The position numbers and the translations under genes were made by a program. Shown piece after piece: positions 54,311 through 64,000 of a DNA stretch of 64,000 nt (position 1 is the first letter of the stretch; each line of letters begins with the position of its first letter). The stretch is from Massospora cicadina (lineage: Eukaryota; Entomophthoromycota; Entomophthoromycetes; Entomophthorales; Entomophthoraceae). The DNA is taken from contig JAKSZP010018527.1 in NCBI GenBank assembly GCA_022478985.1, forward strand, positions 1 to 64,000, written 5' to 3'. The notes beneath the pieces are model-generated. The model was given only the letters and a program-made list of their open reading frames with translations. It had not been told where the DNA came from and made no database searches.

Positions 54311-55244
54311 ATCCAATAGATAATAAATAATGAAAGTGTTCCTAAAGGGCCGCTGAACCATTAAAAATGATTATGTCCTGATATTTTGGGTAAGTCCATA
54401 AAAAGTACCGCTAAACTAATAAAACGTTTATGTCCTTCTATTTTGGGTAAGTCCTAAAAAGAATCGCTGAACCAAAGTAGATGATTAAGGCTTAAAAGAA
54501 TAGACCTCTGAACCATGAAAACTGTTAGTCAAATTATACCTATGAATCAGTTTATGAATAAAAAAAGATGGACCACTGAACTGAGTATAGGCAAACTCCC
54601 AAAAAGAAATAAAAATGAATAACAAGAAAAAAGAAAACACAAAAAATGATATAATATGTAAAAAAAGAAATAGAAAATCATATAAATCAAAGAAATATAT
54701 AAAAAACGATTTATAGTCATCAGAATCATCTGCTGGCATTTTCTTATGTTGTTGGCAGGAACAGTCTGGGTTGCAACTGGGTCCACCAGAAAATAGGCCT
54801 GAGAAAATGCAAAGTTCTGGGAGAACCAGAAAGAATTAAAATTGGGCCCATCAGGAGTAGTCCCTACTATGGATCCACTTTAATAAAAAGGGAGACCCCA
54901 GCCTGGGGGAGTACAGGGATCAAGGAATTGAGGACGCTTAACCAATTTTCTTAAATGAAGAAGGGTCGTATAACCATGACCAGGAGGAAACATGTCTTTA
55001 TGGAACTAGCATTAGCATTAACAACTGACTAGGCTGGCATGGCAGTGAGTCATGAGGACTGTGCTCTGCAGAAGCAGCAGTGAGGAAGAAAGGAAGAAGA
55101 ACTTCAGGTCAAAGGTTAGCATGAGTAGCGTAAAGTGTATAAAGGGCTGTGCTCCGCTGGAAACTTTGAAGCATTTAACCTGGCCTAAGGCAGCATTCTC
55201 CTATCCTGATCTTACTCTCACTGAAAATCTAGGCAAGGGTGATG
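54311..55244 (+). other. Gy-C 3' tail with degenerate tandem repeat and polypurine tract
   Basis: From 54334 to about 54600 four to five imperfect units of 45-65 bp follow each other, each with a CGCTGAACC-like core (54350, 54406, 54463, 54506, 54572) and TATTTTGGGTAAGT in two of them. An A-rich stretch follows (54590-54710), then sequence shared with the Gy-E tail. GAAAATCTAGGCAAGGGTG precedes the LTR. No coding potential recognised. Confidence 0.6.
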
Positions 55245-56312
55245 TGTTGGTATTTTTCCCACTTTTCAGCTTCCTAGGTAGAAGAACCTGCTAGTCCTCT
55301 AGGGGATAAGTCCCACTAGTATATAGCTTTGATATCGAATAATTCATTATCAGTTTAATAATGCCAACGGATTTTAAGGTAGTTTCAGATTTGGATCCTC
55401 TGGGGTCAATCTGTATAAATGCCCAAGATCCTGTCAGGCAGAGTTGCCGATGGGAATTAATTCATCCAATGGTTAGTCATTGATTCACTATTAGACTTGC
55501 TGATTAGGATCAGTAAAATTTTATCATTGTTAAACTGTGAATCAATTTAGGAGTTGTTAGGCGAGTTATTCCGCCTGATACCAGCGAAACAACCATTGGT
55601 TTACAACCTGCTATAATGGGTAAAGAGTCCCATTACCTAAGAAGGTCACTAGAAAAATGTGTTTGGTTTTCTGTATTTGAGCGGAAATGTTAGGGACACG
55701 TTCAGTTGCTCTTTCCATTTTAGGTTTCTAAGATGTACGATGGAGGAATCCTTAGCTTGATGGAGAAACTCATCAACAGAAAAGATTGTGAAGGGAAATT
55801 CTCTGCAACGGCTGTTGTTTCATTACTGAGGCGTCAACAGAGGTGTTGGGCGCCGAATTCTCATATAAATTCCCTAGTTTTTATAAAATAAATTGTCCTA
55901 ATTCTAACCACCTTCATTTTATTATTGTTATAATACATTATTTGTTGACTTTTTTGTGATAAAGGCTAAGGATCAGTTATCCTTAGAAGTGAAGCAGATA
56001 TCAGCAGACTCAGCGTGATGGGAACCAAGGATGAGAACCTCCGAATCTAGAGATAGATTAATTTCCTCCAAAAGAGGGAAGAAGTCTCTATTTGTAAGTA
56101 TAATCAGCATTAAGTAGAGCATTCAAAATCTAGCGTTGGACCACCTAACAACCTGGTTTATCTATATTCAGCTACAGATAATAGTCTCCATACTATTATC
56201 AATAATATTTCTATATTAATATCAATCAACGCGGATAGTGCACATAATAAAAGAACCAGTGCAGTTAATATCTGAGGGATTAGTATCAGCGTAACCTCAT
56301 ATTTTAAAACCA
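55245..56312 (+). repeat. Gy-C 3' LTR
   Basis: About 1068 bp beginning TGTTGGTATTTTTCCC, homologous to 26340-27343. The start is fixed by the preceding polypurine tract; the end, TTTAAAACCA, is by comparison with the 5' copy. Confidence 0.82.
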
Positions 56313-57215
56313 TGGTAACCTCCTTTTGGTGAGCCCCAAACCCCATTATAGCCATCTACAACAACTTGAAGAACGCAGTGATATTGTTTCATAAAAACTC
56401 TGGCAGTTTTGTAGCAGGCTAAATTTCCACGTTTTTTTTGGGGGGGGGGGTTTGCCAATTTTTGCTTGCTGCTCAGAAGATTTAACTGAAGAAATAGGCG
56501 TCATACAAAATAATATGCCATAGTTATAAGCGACTTACATAGATTTCTGCAACTAGATTCAGTATAACTGTCATCCCTGGATGAGGAACCTTCTCTAAAT
56601 AGAACAGTTACGCGTTAATAATCCTTGGGATAACAGCTGGTGTCCCCTTATAACTTGGATACCCATTTGGCGATGTTATTTTCCCTCTTCTTCTGACCCA
56701 TTTTCAATCCTCCAAGTTCTTGATACTTCTGCCTTAGTTTTTAACTCTTTAGTAAGCTGGAGGAGTTTTCTGGTATTGATGTCTGAATGTTTTTCAATCA
56801 GCATAACTTGATCTTGTGCCTTGTTCATATCTGAACCCTTCTACATCTAGTATCCTCCATTGCGGAAACTCAGCTCATCAATTCTTCTCTTTGCTTATGG
56901 GATATGGAGTCTAAAGCACTAACTTCAAGTCCAATAACAAAGTCTAAATCCCCTAACCTCATCTTGGTTGTGAGTCTTCATTTCACTGACTAAAGTTGTA
57001 GCTTTGCGACTTCTTCTATAAGCTTATGCTACTTAATGGGATAGTCATCTGACTAAAACATGTTTACAGCAGATTCCATTTCAACGCATTATAAGTCCGC
57101 AACTTTAAAAGTCCTGCCTTCTTCAGGCTCAACTCAACCACATCCCCCTTCACAAAATGGTTCACCGCTCATTTTCTTAGTTTGATAACTTATGGAAAAC
57201 GTTGCCCAGAATCCC
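56313..57215 (-). pseudogene. Gy-B gag, N-terminal part
   Basis: Minus strand from the primer site: KMSGEPFCEGGCG (about 57180-57140), VEPEEGRTFKVADL, then KMRLGDLDFVIGLEVSALDS and a lysine-rich, probably coiled-coil stretch (NIQTSIPENSSSLLKS, near 56770). It stops at the Gy-C 3' LTR. A run of ten G at about 56441-56450 lies within it. The capsid part continues at 26339. Confidence 0.6.
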
Positions 57216-57218
57216 CCT

Positions 57219-57231
57219 GTAGTGAGCACCA
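57219..57231 (-). other. Gy-B primer-binding site
   Basis: On the minus strand TGGTGCTCACTAC, identical to the Gy-D site, two bases after the LTR end TTCAACA. It proves a minus-strand element starts here. Confidence 0.85.
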
Positions 57232-57233
57232 CT

Positions 57234-57882
57234 TGTTGAAAAGTGGTCGCTTCACAGGGTTGTGAGGGTTTAACCATACCTAATACAATTTTCTGTATGA
57301 TTACAGGAAGCACAAATCTAAGCCAGTAAAAATTCAGGAAAATTTTCATCTTTGTTCACTACTATTTAAGCACTTCCATCCTACAATAAAAAACTAATTA
57401 TTAGTAAAATCTAGTACAACCAATAATAAGTTAAATTGATTATAAAAATAGTTTCATATATATAGGGTATCCTGGAAACCTGGCGCCCTCCTATTAAAAT
57501 CATTGTATCATTCACCAATGAATAGTTTTATTTACTGGCCTACATATTTATCATACATTTTGGTCAGAAATTCCCTTTACTCAACCTACTAGGATAGGCG
57601 ATTTTGCTCTCAAGCTGGTAAACCAAACTAAACTATTGAGGATCATTCCCACAAACTCAAGGAAGTCTAATCATCGAATTAAATATAGATGCTAATTCAG
57701 AGCTCATCCCTTAGGAGCCTAAAAATCATTGACACAGCTCCAAGTGATTAAATGCTACATTTTTTTTGTTTATGAAAGTTTACAAGTCATCAAGACTTTT
57801 AAATTATTTGGGGATCATCCCTGACTAATTTATTAGTATCAGAACATATTGTAAAAATTATACTCTGGTTAAATCTCAAACA
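57234..57882 (-). repeat. Gy-B 5' LTR
   Basis: About 649 bp on the minus strand, beginning TGTTTGAGATTT and ending TTCAACA. Start and end motifs resemble the Gy-D LTR (TGTTGAGATTC, GGTTTAACCTGT block). The end is fixed by the primer site; the start is by similarity. A partner 3' LTR was not found. Confidence 0.68.
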
Positions 57883-57939
57883 CCATTTTAATGGGGAAAG
57901 AGAAAAAGTTATGTAATGAGATTTTTCTTCTAGTGCAAT

Positions 57940-58900
57940 GTTAACTCATACAGAAGGACATATTATACTTTATTTTATAATGGGAAGGTTCCGATATAAC
58001 AAGACAATTGTGGCATGGAACCTTGAAGGGGAAAATTTTGGTGTCTATCATGATAAGATCACAAATTTATTAACCACGGGCTGCTCTGCGTTTCTTATCT
58101 TCAAACTTCTTACCATTTTAATTGGTTACTGTAAGCTATTTATATACTTTTTGGTGAGCTTTGAACTTATGTGAAGTAAAAACCTCCGCTGTTGGTATCT
58201 TACTGTGCATTCTAGGGATAATGGAAAAGGTAGGATTATACCACAAGTTTGCATACATTAGTGATACCCATGTTGACAAGTGAAAAGAGGTGTTATATGA
58301 GAACTGACCTAGCATAATATTAGCTGGCCATGTGTCCTGAGATGTGGTGTTGTAACATAGGAGTTATTTTATCAGCAACTGTTTTGTCCTCTCAGTTTAC
58401 CCATATGATTGAGAGTGGTAGGCCAATGACCTACAAGGCCTATATACACAGTCCTACATAGGACTCTTAGAATATTGATGTGAATTAAGGATCTCAGTCA
58501 CACACTATCTTTTGTGAAACCCCAAACAGGGAGAAGACATGGATGTAAAAATTTGTTATATTCTCTGTTGACGTTGATTTAAACACTGAATAAGTAAACA
58601 TATTTTAGGAATCTATCAACCACCATTATAATGGTATCAAATCCCTTAACGTGGGTAAGCTCACAATAGAATTCACCAACAGAGAGGTTCATGTCTCTTC
58701 TGCTTGTTACAAGGGGCAGAAGAGACCTTGCGACCCATAATATCAGATTTGTAAATGGTTTCAGGTTAAACATTATTCTATTCAGGCAGGAATTTCTTTT
58801 TGAGTACTTTAAACATTACCAACGTTTTATCATATTGATGCAATTTTTAATGCCTGAGTGACCGATGATTCTGGACTATATATTTCTCTTATGAAGCGGA
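57940..58900 (-). pseudogene. Gy-F integrase
   Basis: Minus strand: IIGHSGIKN (zinc His area), GFDTIIMVVDRFLKYVYLF (58640-58580; core start), then LAYHSQS, TERTKQLLIK, SQDTWPANIMLGQFSYNTSF, YANLWYNPTFSI (about 58420-58230). The blocks are those of a chromovirus-like integrase such as Ch2 (AQDTWANDLPLAQFAYNNG, RANLGYNP). It ends near the start of Gy-B, which may have inserted into its 3' end. Confidence 0.8.
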
Positions 58901-59289
58901 AATGCAGTGAAGATGGAACTAATAATCAATAAAATAACATTAGCTATCTTTTTGGGAATTTCAACTAGATGGGATATTGCCAGCATCAACTTTGTAACCA
59001 AGTCTTGACCCTCAGGGCCAGAGAACTGAGATGAAAATCTTCATCAAGAACGAAAATGTCAACTTCAGATGGAGTTGGGCATTGCACATGAACTATCTTG
59101 AACAGAAGACACAGGAGATGTGACAGGAACGGCTTAAAATATGGTAACAGGGGTTACATATTGGGACGCAGTGTGTAAGGAGTCGCTACAGTAATGTGGG
59201 AGATGGATGTGTCACTATCTGATATCTTTAATACAAAGATCAACATTGAGACACCATGAAGGGCAGTTATCATTAGGAGATTATGGCTA

Positions 59290-59830
59290 AAAACATCCAT
59301 TAGAATTTGGGTTTCCCCTTTAAAGCCTCATATTTAAAAAATCCTAGAAGTTCCTGGTGATTATGAATGACTTTGTGACAAATTCTATAGCTTTCAATGG
59401 TATATGATTTGTGGTCATTTAGAACAATTAATTATTTTAGTCTCCTGTAGAAGATAACGCCATTGCATTAGGGACCAAGAAATGTTAGCCAACTCATTGT
59501 CATAGATGGCTATAAGCACTCAGTAACATTAAACTTCCTTAAAAAATACGCTACTGGGTGTTCTTGTCCACCAGTCGCTTATAATAAGACTGCGCTCACA
59601 GTCATACTATAGGAATTACACCCCACATTGAAAAGTTTTCTTTTTAGCATGGTGCTGTTAGGATAAGTACATGTTAAGAGAACACTAGCCTCTGAATTTG
59701 AGTGCTTCAGCAGCCACAACAGCAAGCGCAGACTTCTCAACTGCGCCTCATTATAATTAAGGGGTAAGAGGGGAGAAGTGTTCTTGGTATTATATGGTTG
59801 CAGCATCCCATAGTTGGTTTTGAATAAGCA
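59290..59830 (-). pseudogene. Gy-F RNase H
   Basis: Minus strand: YSMTVSAVLL, then after a frameshift GGQEHPVAYFLRKFNVTE (about 59575-59520), followed by a decayed C-terminal half. Same orientation and order as the Gy-F integrase. No RT is recognised upstream within 60-61.5 kb, so the RT has been lost or separated, perhaps by Gy-G. Confidence 0.65.
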
Positions 59831-61899
59831 CCTAAGGGTTCTTCTATCACTGAGGCCACTAAACGTGCCCTTTGGGTGGTGTCTACTATGAAAGCACGGT
59901 AACCGCGAATTTGTTTATAAAAATTCGATAATTATATAAAAATAAGAACTTTTTGGGATTGTGGGTTATAAAGAAAATTAAAAACAATATACCAACACCC
60001 TACCATAGGTAGGATACTGGTTTTTAGGGTGTACAGGCGGAGGTTGACAACAAGTTGAACTATAGTAGTAGGGTAGATTTCTGATTTCAAATCTGTTGAT
60101 TAAAGGTTTCAAACGCTGATTCTTTTTTTGAGATACACGGACATAACCTAAGCTAGTCTCATGTTGTTTTTACTGAGTTTAGTATGTCCAAAGTCACTTT
60201 AATAAGTTCAGAACGGAGTTTGAGTGCAATCCCCATTTTTGACCGTTTCTTTTTTGACTTTGTACATAACTTTTTAAATTTCAAATTTTAAATTTTATTC
60301 GAGGTTGGTTGACCTGTGATAATACTGCACTGATTAAGTGATATTGAATGAATGGGAAAGAAAGATAAAACCTGAAAAACCTTCATGCGCGGCAATGATA
60401 TACCAGTAACTCCATGGACCAGCTTTGCTATTTGCTATCTTGGTTTGGGAAATGGTGCACAACGCCAACATAGTCATGATTGTCCTTTACCCATAGTTAA
60501 TCAACTGGGATTGGACTTGGGGTGGCAGTGTAAGAGGGTCTGTATTCTACCACTGGGGTATTCTCCCCCTTTTTACTTGAATTTTAGATAAACAAATAAG
60601 TTTTACCCATCATTTTGACTTCTGGTTGAGTCCCTTGTTGGGGACAGGAGATAGGAACTATGAAGGATAGTTTTTTGTATTTCTAAAATCTAGACAAAGT
60701 TGGTTGATTTTTAAGAATAAAAGACTGTATATTTTGAAACTTATATGGGTTGGGCTAAAATGTTGATGGGGATATAGGGCATCCATTTTTAAGCTCAACA
60801 GTGCTGTTCCCAAAAAGCTAAAAGTTAATAATTGAAGCTGACTGAGTTGCATGATAAGTATTTATTTAGGGCGCCAAGTTGCAGCTTAGGTCCCATCAGC
60901 TAGAGTATCCATCCTATCATAAGTACAGCAAAACGGACTTTAATAAAGTCAAGTAATAAAGCGAGATATGGAATAGATGGGGTAACTTTAATATAGTTAA
61001 ATAGGATTTTTATATGTTGCAATAAACAAAATAAACCCCAAAAAGAAAAAAGGTTTAACGTTATTAATGGCGGGTGACATCTGAAAGGGAGGCTCTTGGT
61101 CATGCAATGCATTGTAGATTTTATAAAGCTCTTGTATCATATTTTTGATAGTAAAAATTGTGATTTGATAGCAAGTTGGATGAGACTGGGGGTCATTTAG
61201 GTTGATAATTCAGCAGCTTCTGGATTATTACCCTATTTTCAGGTGCCTCTTAATTTGTTGCCTCAAGTGCGACTATAAGTAGTTGTCACCTGACCTTCTG
61301 ATAATCCATCATTTTAATGTGGCAGAAAATCATTTTGGAACATCTTCAGCTTGATCTGGTCCGTCATAATTCAAAGAGTCAATTAGAGCTTTGCTGAATA
61401 TTGATTCCTTTGAGAAAAGTTATCAAGGTAATTGATTTATCTCTTCGCAGGTTTAGGTGTTAATTTGGTTTATGGAGTCAAAAGGTCAATAACCTTTTAT
61501 CATATCAATATTAAAATATCTGATATCACCCCTAAAAGGATATTGTTGGGTGATTACTGGCACAAGAATTAGCATTGACGCGGGTAATTGTTACTTTAGC
61601 TTCAAAGACTTTATTGAGTATCCAACTTTGTGTTTGTAAGTAATTGCATATGGCCTATCCCATATGAAATCTATTTTTTTCCTCGATGTGCTATTCAATT
61701 GTGATAATACAGGACTAAATTCAAGATCTCAAAGGCGGGTAAAGGCTGACAAGTGGCATAGGCTGCTTGGCTTTCTCTTGTAACCGTCTTGACTAAATTT
61801 GTCATTTCCTCTGACTAAAATCCTATTATCTTTTGAGCTAATCATAGAGTTTTCTCAGACTCTTCAGTATTTTCACTGGTAACTTCACGAGCAAATAAA
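59831..61899. other. Unassigned stretch, probably LTR and decayed pol ends
   Basis: About 2 kb in which I recognise no domain, RNA gene or clear repeat boundary on either strand. By position it should include the integrase C-terminus and 3' LTR of Gy-G. A+T-rich, with no open frame longer than about 70 codons that looks like protein. Confidence 0.5.
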
Positions 61900-62560
61900 G
61901 CTAGGATACAGGTTCTTTTTCTTTTAAGACCTTGAAAGAAGAAATTTTATTAATTCAATGAAAACTTATATGGTAAGCTACAATTCACTTGGTAGAAACT
62001 GATCTAGTGTAATTGGATCGTTAATGGCCATCTTGCATAGTATTGAGACTAACGTCCCATGTGCTCTTTCTACATTCCCGTTAATTGATGAGTTGTAGGG
62101 CGCTTAGAGTAGTTGTTGAGTACCCCTGCTTGTAGTTTAGATTCTCACAACTCTTGAAGTAAAATTCAACTCATTATTGCATAGTAAAACTGTGGGCAGC
62201 CGTGCCTAGTAAATATGTTTTAAGTTAAAAAGTTAGCAGTAGCTTAAGCAGTCTGCGCTTGGATGGTGATTACTTCAGCTTTTATCATGTAATGATATAT
62301 CCCTACTAGGATGTATCAATTTCATTCTTTTGATTCAGGTAATCAGAACTATGACGTCTAGGCTAATGGTGTAAAATGGCTGCTGAGGGGCCATAGCTGA
62401 TACTTGTACTTGGTCTTATGCAGCATCTGCTTTCTACAAGTGATGCAAGCGTCTAAGACTTACACTATAAAGTCGAGTATTCCTTCCTAATAGTAGTGAT
62501 CATTGATCCATTTGTAAGATTGTGGCCCCTCCATGGCCTAAGGTATTGTGGGTTCTATTA
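61900..62560 (-). pseudogene. Gy-G integrase
   Basis: Minus strand. The zinc region carries AMEGPQSYKWINDHYY and LDACITCRKQMLHKTKYK (Cys pair, about 62450-62400). Core: WYILVGIYHYMIKAEVITIQ (about 62310), NIFTRHGCPQF (about 62205) and the Glu block THQLTGM, KEHMGR (about 62080-62040). First and second Asp blocks are eroded. Confidence 0.78.
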
Positions 62561-62749
62561 TAACCTGTGCTCGTTCCAAAGGTCACAAGTAAGGTAGCCA
62601 GTCAATTCTATTCCTTGTAAAGTAGTCCGTTAAGAATCTTCATATTTGAGCATGTCATTTGAGAATCTTCTGTACTGGTTCATCTTCGCCCACCCAAGAG
62701 GCAGGATTCATGAGTAGTCGTGTAATTGTTCATCTTCATTATTGTCAAT

Positions 62750-63270
62750 ATATAAAAGGGGCAGTTAAGTCAGGCCATCTACAATCATATGTTTCATTCC
62801 AGCTTGGTGGTTGATATTCATGTAGTGCTGAAGCTTAAAACCCCATCAGAATAGTCTTCCTTACAAATCTTTCATTTTCTGCAGCCACTTTAGGGAAGTG
62901 TGGTCTTTCACAACTGTAAAGTTTATATCTTACAAGAAGGGCTGGAAATGTTTTATTGCCAGGAAAACATCTAAACACTCTTTCTCTATCACGCTATAAT
63001 TTCTCTTATCTTTAGAAAGCGTTTTGCTATAATTTGGTATCAGGTGGTCAATGCCATTATCATTGAGGTGATAAAGGATAGCACTTTATGGCTAAGTCGG
63101 AGGCGGTGGTTAACAGTATGAATGGCTTCCCACTAAAGGTGTTGTAAGATCAATCATCTCTTCAGCAAACTTTTCATTGACTCAAATGAAACTCGTTACT
63201 ATACTCCTCATCCAAATAAAATTTTTGGCGAGCAGTCAGACAAGGGGTTCAGTGAGTTGAGCGAAGGTAG
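62750..63270 (-). pseudogene. Gy-G RNase H
   Basis: Minus strand: YSKTLSKDKRNYSVIEKECL, DVFLAIKHFQPFL, INFTVVKDHTSLKWLQKMKD (about 63040-62870). Clear Ty3/gypsy RNase H C-terminal half. Confidence 0.85.
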
Positions 63271-63299
63271 TGATAATTTGATGGTTATACATTAATTCC

Positions 63300-64000
63300 T
63301 AGGAATACCTGTATGTTTTAAAGGCATTCGCGCAGGCATCTTGGATGTTGCTTCAAACTTATTGTACAGGGGTTGAATTCCTTCCCACAACATGTCATTT
63401 CCAAAAAAATCCAAGTCCTTCTGGAAAAAGGTACACTTTGCAGGTTTTATTTAATATGATTCTCTCTCAGTCATTGAAACAATAGCTTGATTTGGACTAG
63501 ATGGTTAAAAAAGTTTTGAAAAACACCATTATGTCATATAGGTAATCAATTAAACAGCTGAGTTTAAGATCTCGCATGATGTGATCCATTGCCCGTTTGA
63601 ATGAGGTGGAGCGTTGCACAACCCTGTGAGAGTTGGGTAGGTTGGAATAATACCTCTATGCATATTAACGCGCATTTATCTTGGTCTTCAGTTGAAAATT
63701 CCATCTTCCAATTACCGCTGGTGAGGTTTATCTCAGAGAAGAAATACAAGCCAGAGAGTTAGGCCAGGGCATCATCAATCCTTGTAATTGGCTAGATTTC
63801 CATCTTAATGGGGCAGTTTAACTTCTTATAATCTATCACTATTCTGTGACCACCGTTCTTCTTCTTTATGAGTAACAGAGAGGATGACCATGAAATCTAG
63901 GAAGGCAAAAGTAAGCCAACATCCAATAATTGTTGGAGCTTGGCCTTCATGTACTGCTCCTCTAAATTCAACTTACTATATGGCTTTGATTGGATAGAGA
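63300..64000 (-). pseudogene. Gy-G reverse transcriptase with altered catalytic motif
   Basis: Minus strand: FSEINLTSGNWKMEFSTEDQ and DKCALICIEVLFQPTQL (63740-63640) are the palm. The catalytic box reads YLYD in LIDYLYDIMVFF (about 63550-63515), one Asp lost. The finger region (SSLLLIKKKNGGHRIVIDY-type, 63890-63830) is visible upstream. Continues beyond the window. Confidence 0.83.

Larger units (their letters stand above)
26340..56312 (+). mobile_element. Gy-C: Ty3/gypsy element, plus strand, split by Gy-D
   Basis: 5' LTR at 26340, primer site, gag, protease, RT, RNase H and the first part of integrase up to 31853. The integrase resumes at 53654 after Gy-D and its GCATG duplication, followed by a tail and the 3' LTR (55245-56312). 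The split integrase reads across the join in the expected order of blocks. The LTRs have the same layout but are strongly diverged, so this is one of the older insertions. I see no target duplication at its ends (CCAAA before, TGGTA after). Confidence 0.82.
11526..57882 (-). mobile_element. Gy-B: Ty3/gypsy element, minus strand, split by four insertions
   Basis: Fragments on the minus strand fall in gypsy order from right to left: 5' LTR (57882-57234), primer site, gag start (57215-56313), gag middle (26339-25891), CCHC (19608-19567), protease (19150-18870), linker (to 18402), RT (15963-14895), RNase H (12938-12600), integrase (12290-11526). Each gap coincides with another element: Gy-C with its contents, Ch2, Rp2 and Rp1. 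With these removed about 6 kb remain, a normal size. The 3' LTR was not found. The protease active site is altered (NSGS) and stops occur throughout. That all fragments are one element is inferred from order and orientation. Confidence 0.75.
61900..64000 (-). mobile_element. Gy-G: Ty3/gypsy element, minus strand, runs off right end
   Basis: RT, RNase H and integrase follow each other from the right edge on the minus strand without interruption. Gag and protease would lie outside. It is closest in type to Gy-A and Gy-C (block PVYYRNYS-like RNase H, integrase with CITC). Many stops. Confidence 0.82.

Noticed and set aside
56437..56452. Run of G (56441-56450) as a special motif
   Set aside because: A single homopolymer in a decayed gag; most likely slippage or a sequencing-prone run.
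1..57882. Treating Gy-A and Gy-B as one element
   Set aside because: Both have their own protease and RT on the same strand, so they are two elements.
1..64000. CRISPR arrays, rRNA, tRNA genes, bacterial operons
   Set aside because: No regularly spaced repeats, no conserved rRNA blocks and no cloverleaf noticed by eye; the content is eukaryotic retroelements.

Overview
The 64 kb hold no host gene that I can recognise. The window is built almost entirely of decayed retrotransposons packed inside one another. Element types (Ty3/gypsy with CCHC gag and tRNA-type primer sites, plus chromodomain-bearing Ty3/gypsy elements with a Tf1/sushi-type self-primer) and the A+T-rich, heavily mutated sequence suggest a repeat-rich region of a fungal genome, possibly a basidiomycete with a TE-swollen genome such as a rust. 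That is inference; no marker gene settles it. Every reading frame longer than about 100 codons lies in a mobile element or is an antisense shadow of one, and every pol gene carries stops or frameshifts.

Names used here: Gy-A to Gy-G are Ty3/gypsy elements without a visible chromodomain; Ch1 to Ch3 are chromodomain elements; Rp1 to Rp3 are copies of a non-LTR retroposon that encodes only a CCHC (ORF1/gag-like) protein.

Left part. Gy-A (minus) supplies gag (about 10.66-8.81 kb), protease (1.74-1.26 kb) and RT (0.9-0 kb). It is split by Ch1 (plus, 1745-8803, 5-bp target duplication ATAAG). Ch1 is in turn split by a solo LTR of the Gy-E family (5589-6701).

Middle. A second minus-strand element, Gy-B, is spread over 57.9-11.5 kb: 5' LTR and gag start at 57.9-56.3 kb, middle gag at 26.3-25.9 kb, CCHC and protease at 19.7-18.4 kb, RT at 15.9-14.9 kb, RNase H and integrase at 12.9-11.5 kb. 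The gaps are filled by Gy-C with its contents, Ch2 (19751-25890), Rp2 and Rp1 (12956-14877). Gy-C (plus, 26340-56312) has its integrase cut by Gy-D (plus, 31854-53648, target duplication GCATG). Gy-D has its gag cut by Gy-E (plus, 33576-46915) and its gag/protease junction cut by Rp3 (47561-49456, 12-bp duplication). The 5' LTR of Gy-E is cut by Ch3 (34026-39337, duplication CGTTT/TGTTT). The nesting is therefore five LTR elements deep, and the order of insertion can be read from it: Gy-B, Gy-C, Gy-D, Gy-E, Ch3.

Right end. Gy-F (RNase H and integrase, 59.8-57.9 kb, minus) and Gy-G (RT, RNase H and integrase, 64-61.9 kb, minus, running off the window).

Two things stand out. First, Rp1-Rp3 are 1.9-2.4 kb units with a single ORF of about 550 codons, an RRM-like segment, a CCHC knuckle and no reverse transcriptase; two have long target duplications and a short oligo(A). 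They look like a fungal counterpart of mammalian HAL1 (ORF1-only LINE derivatives). Second, Ch1-Ch3 share a short leader with no recognisable gag, and Ch1 carries an exact 11-nt Tf1-type self-primer match.
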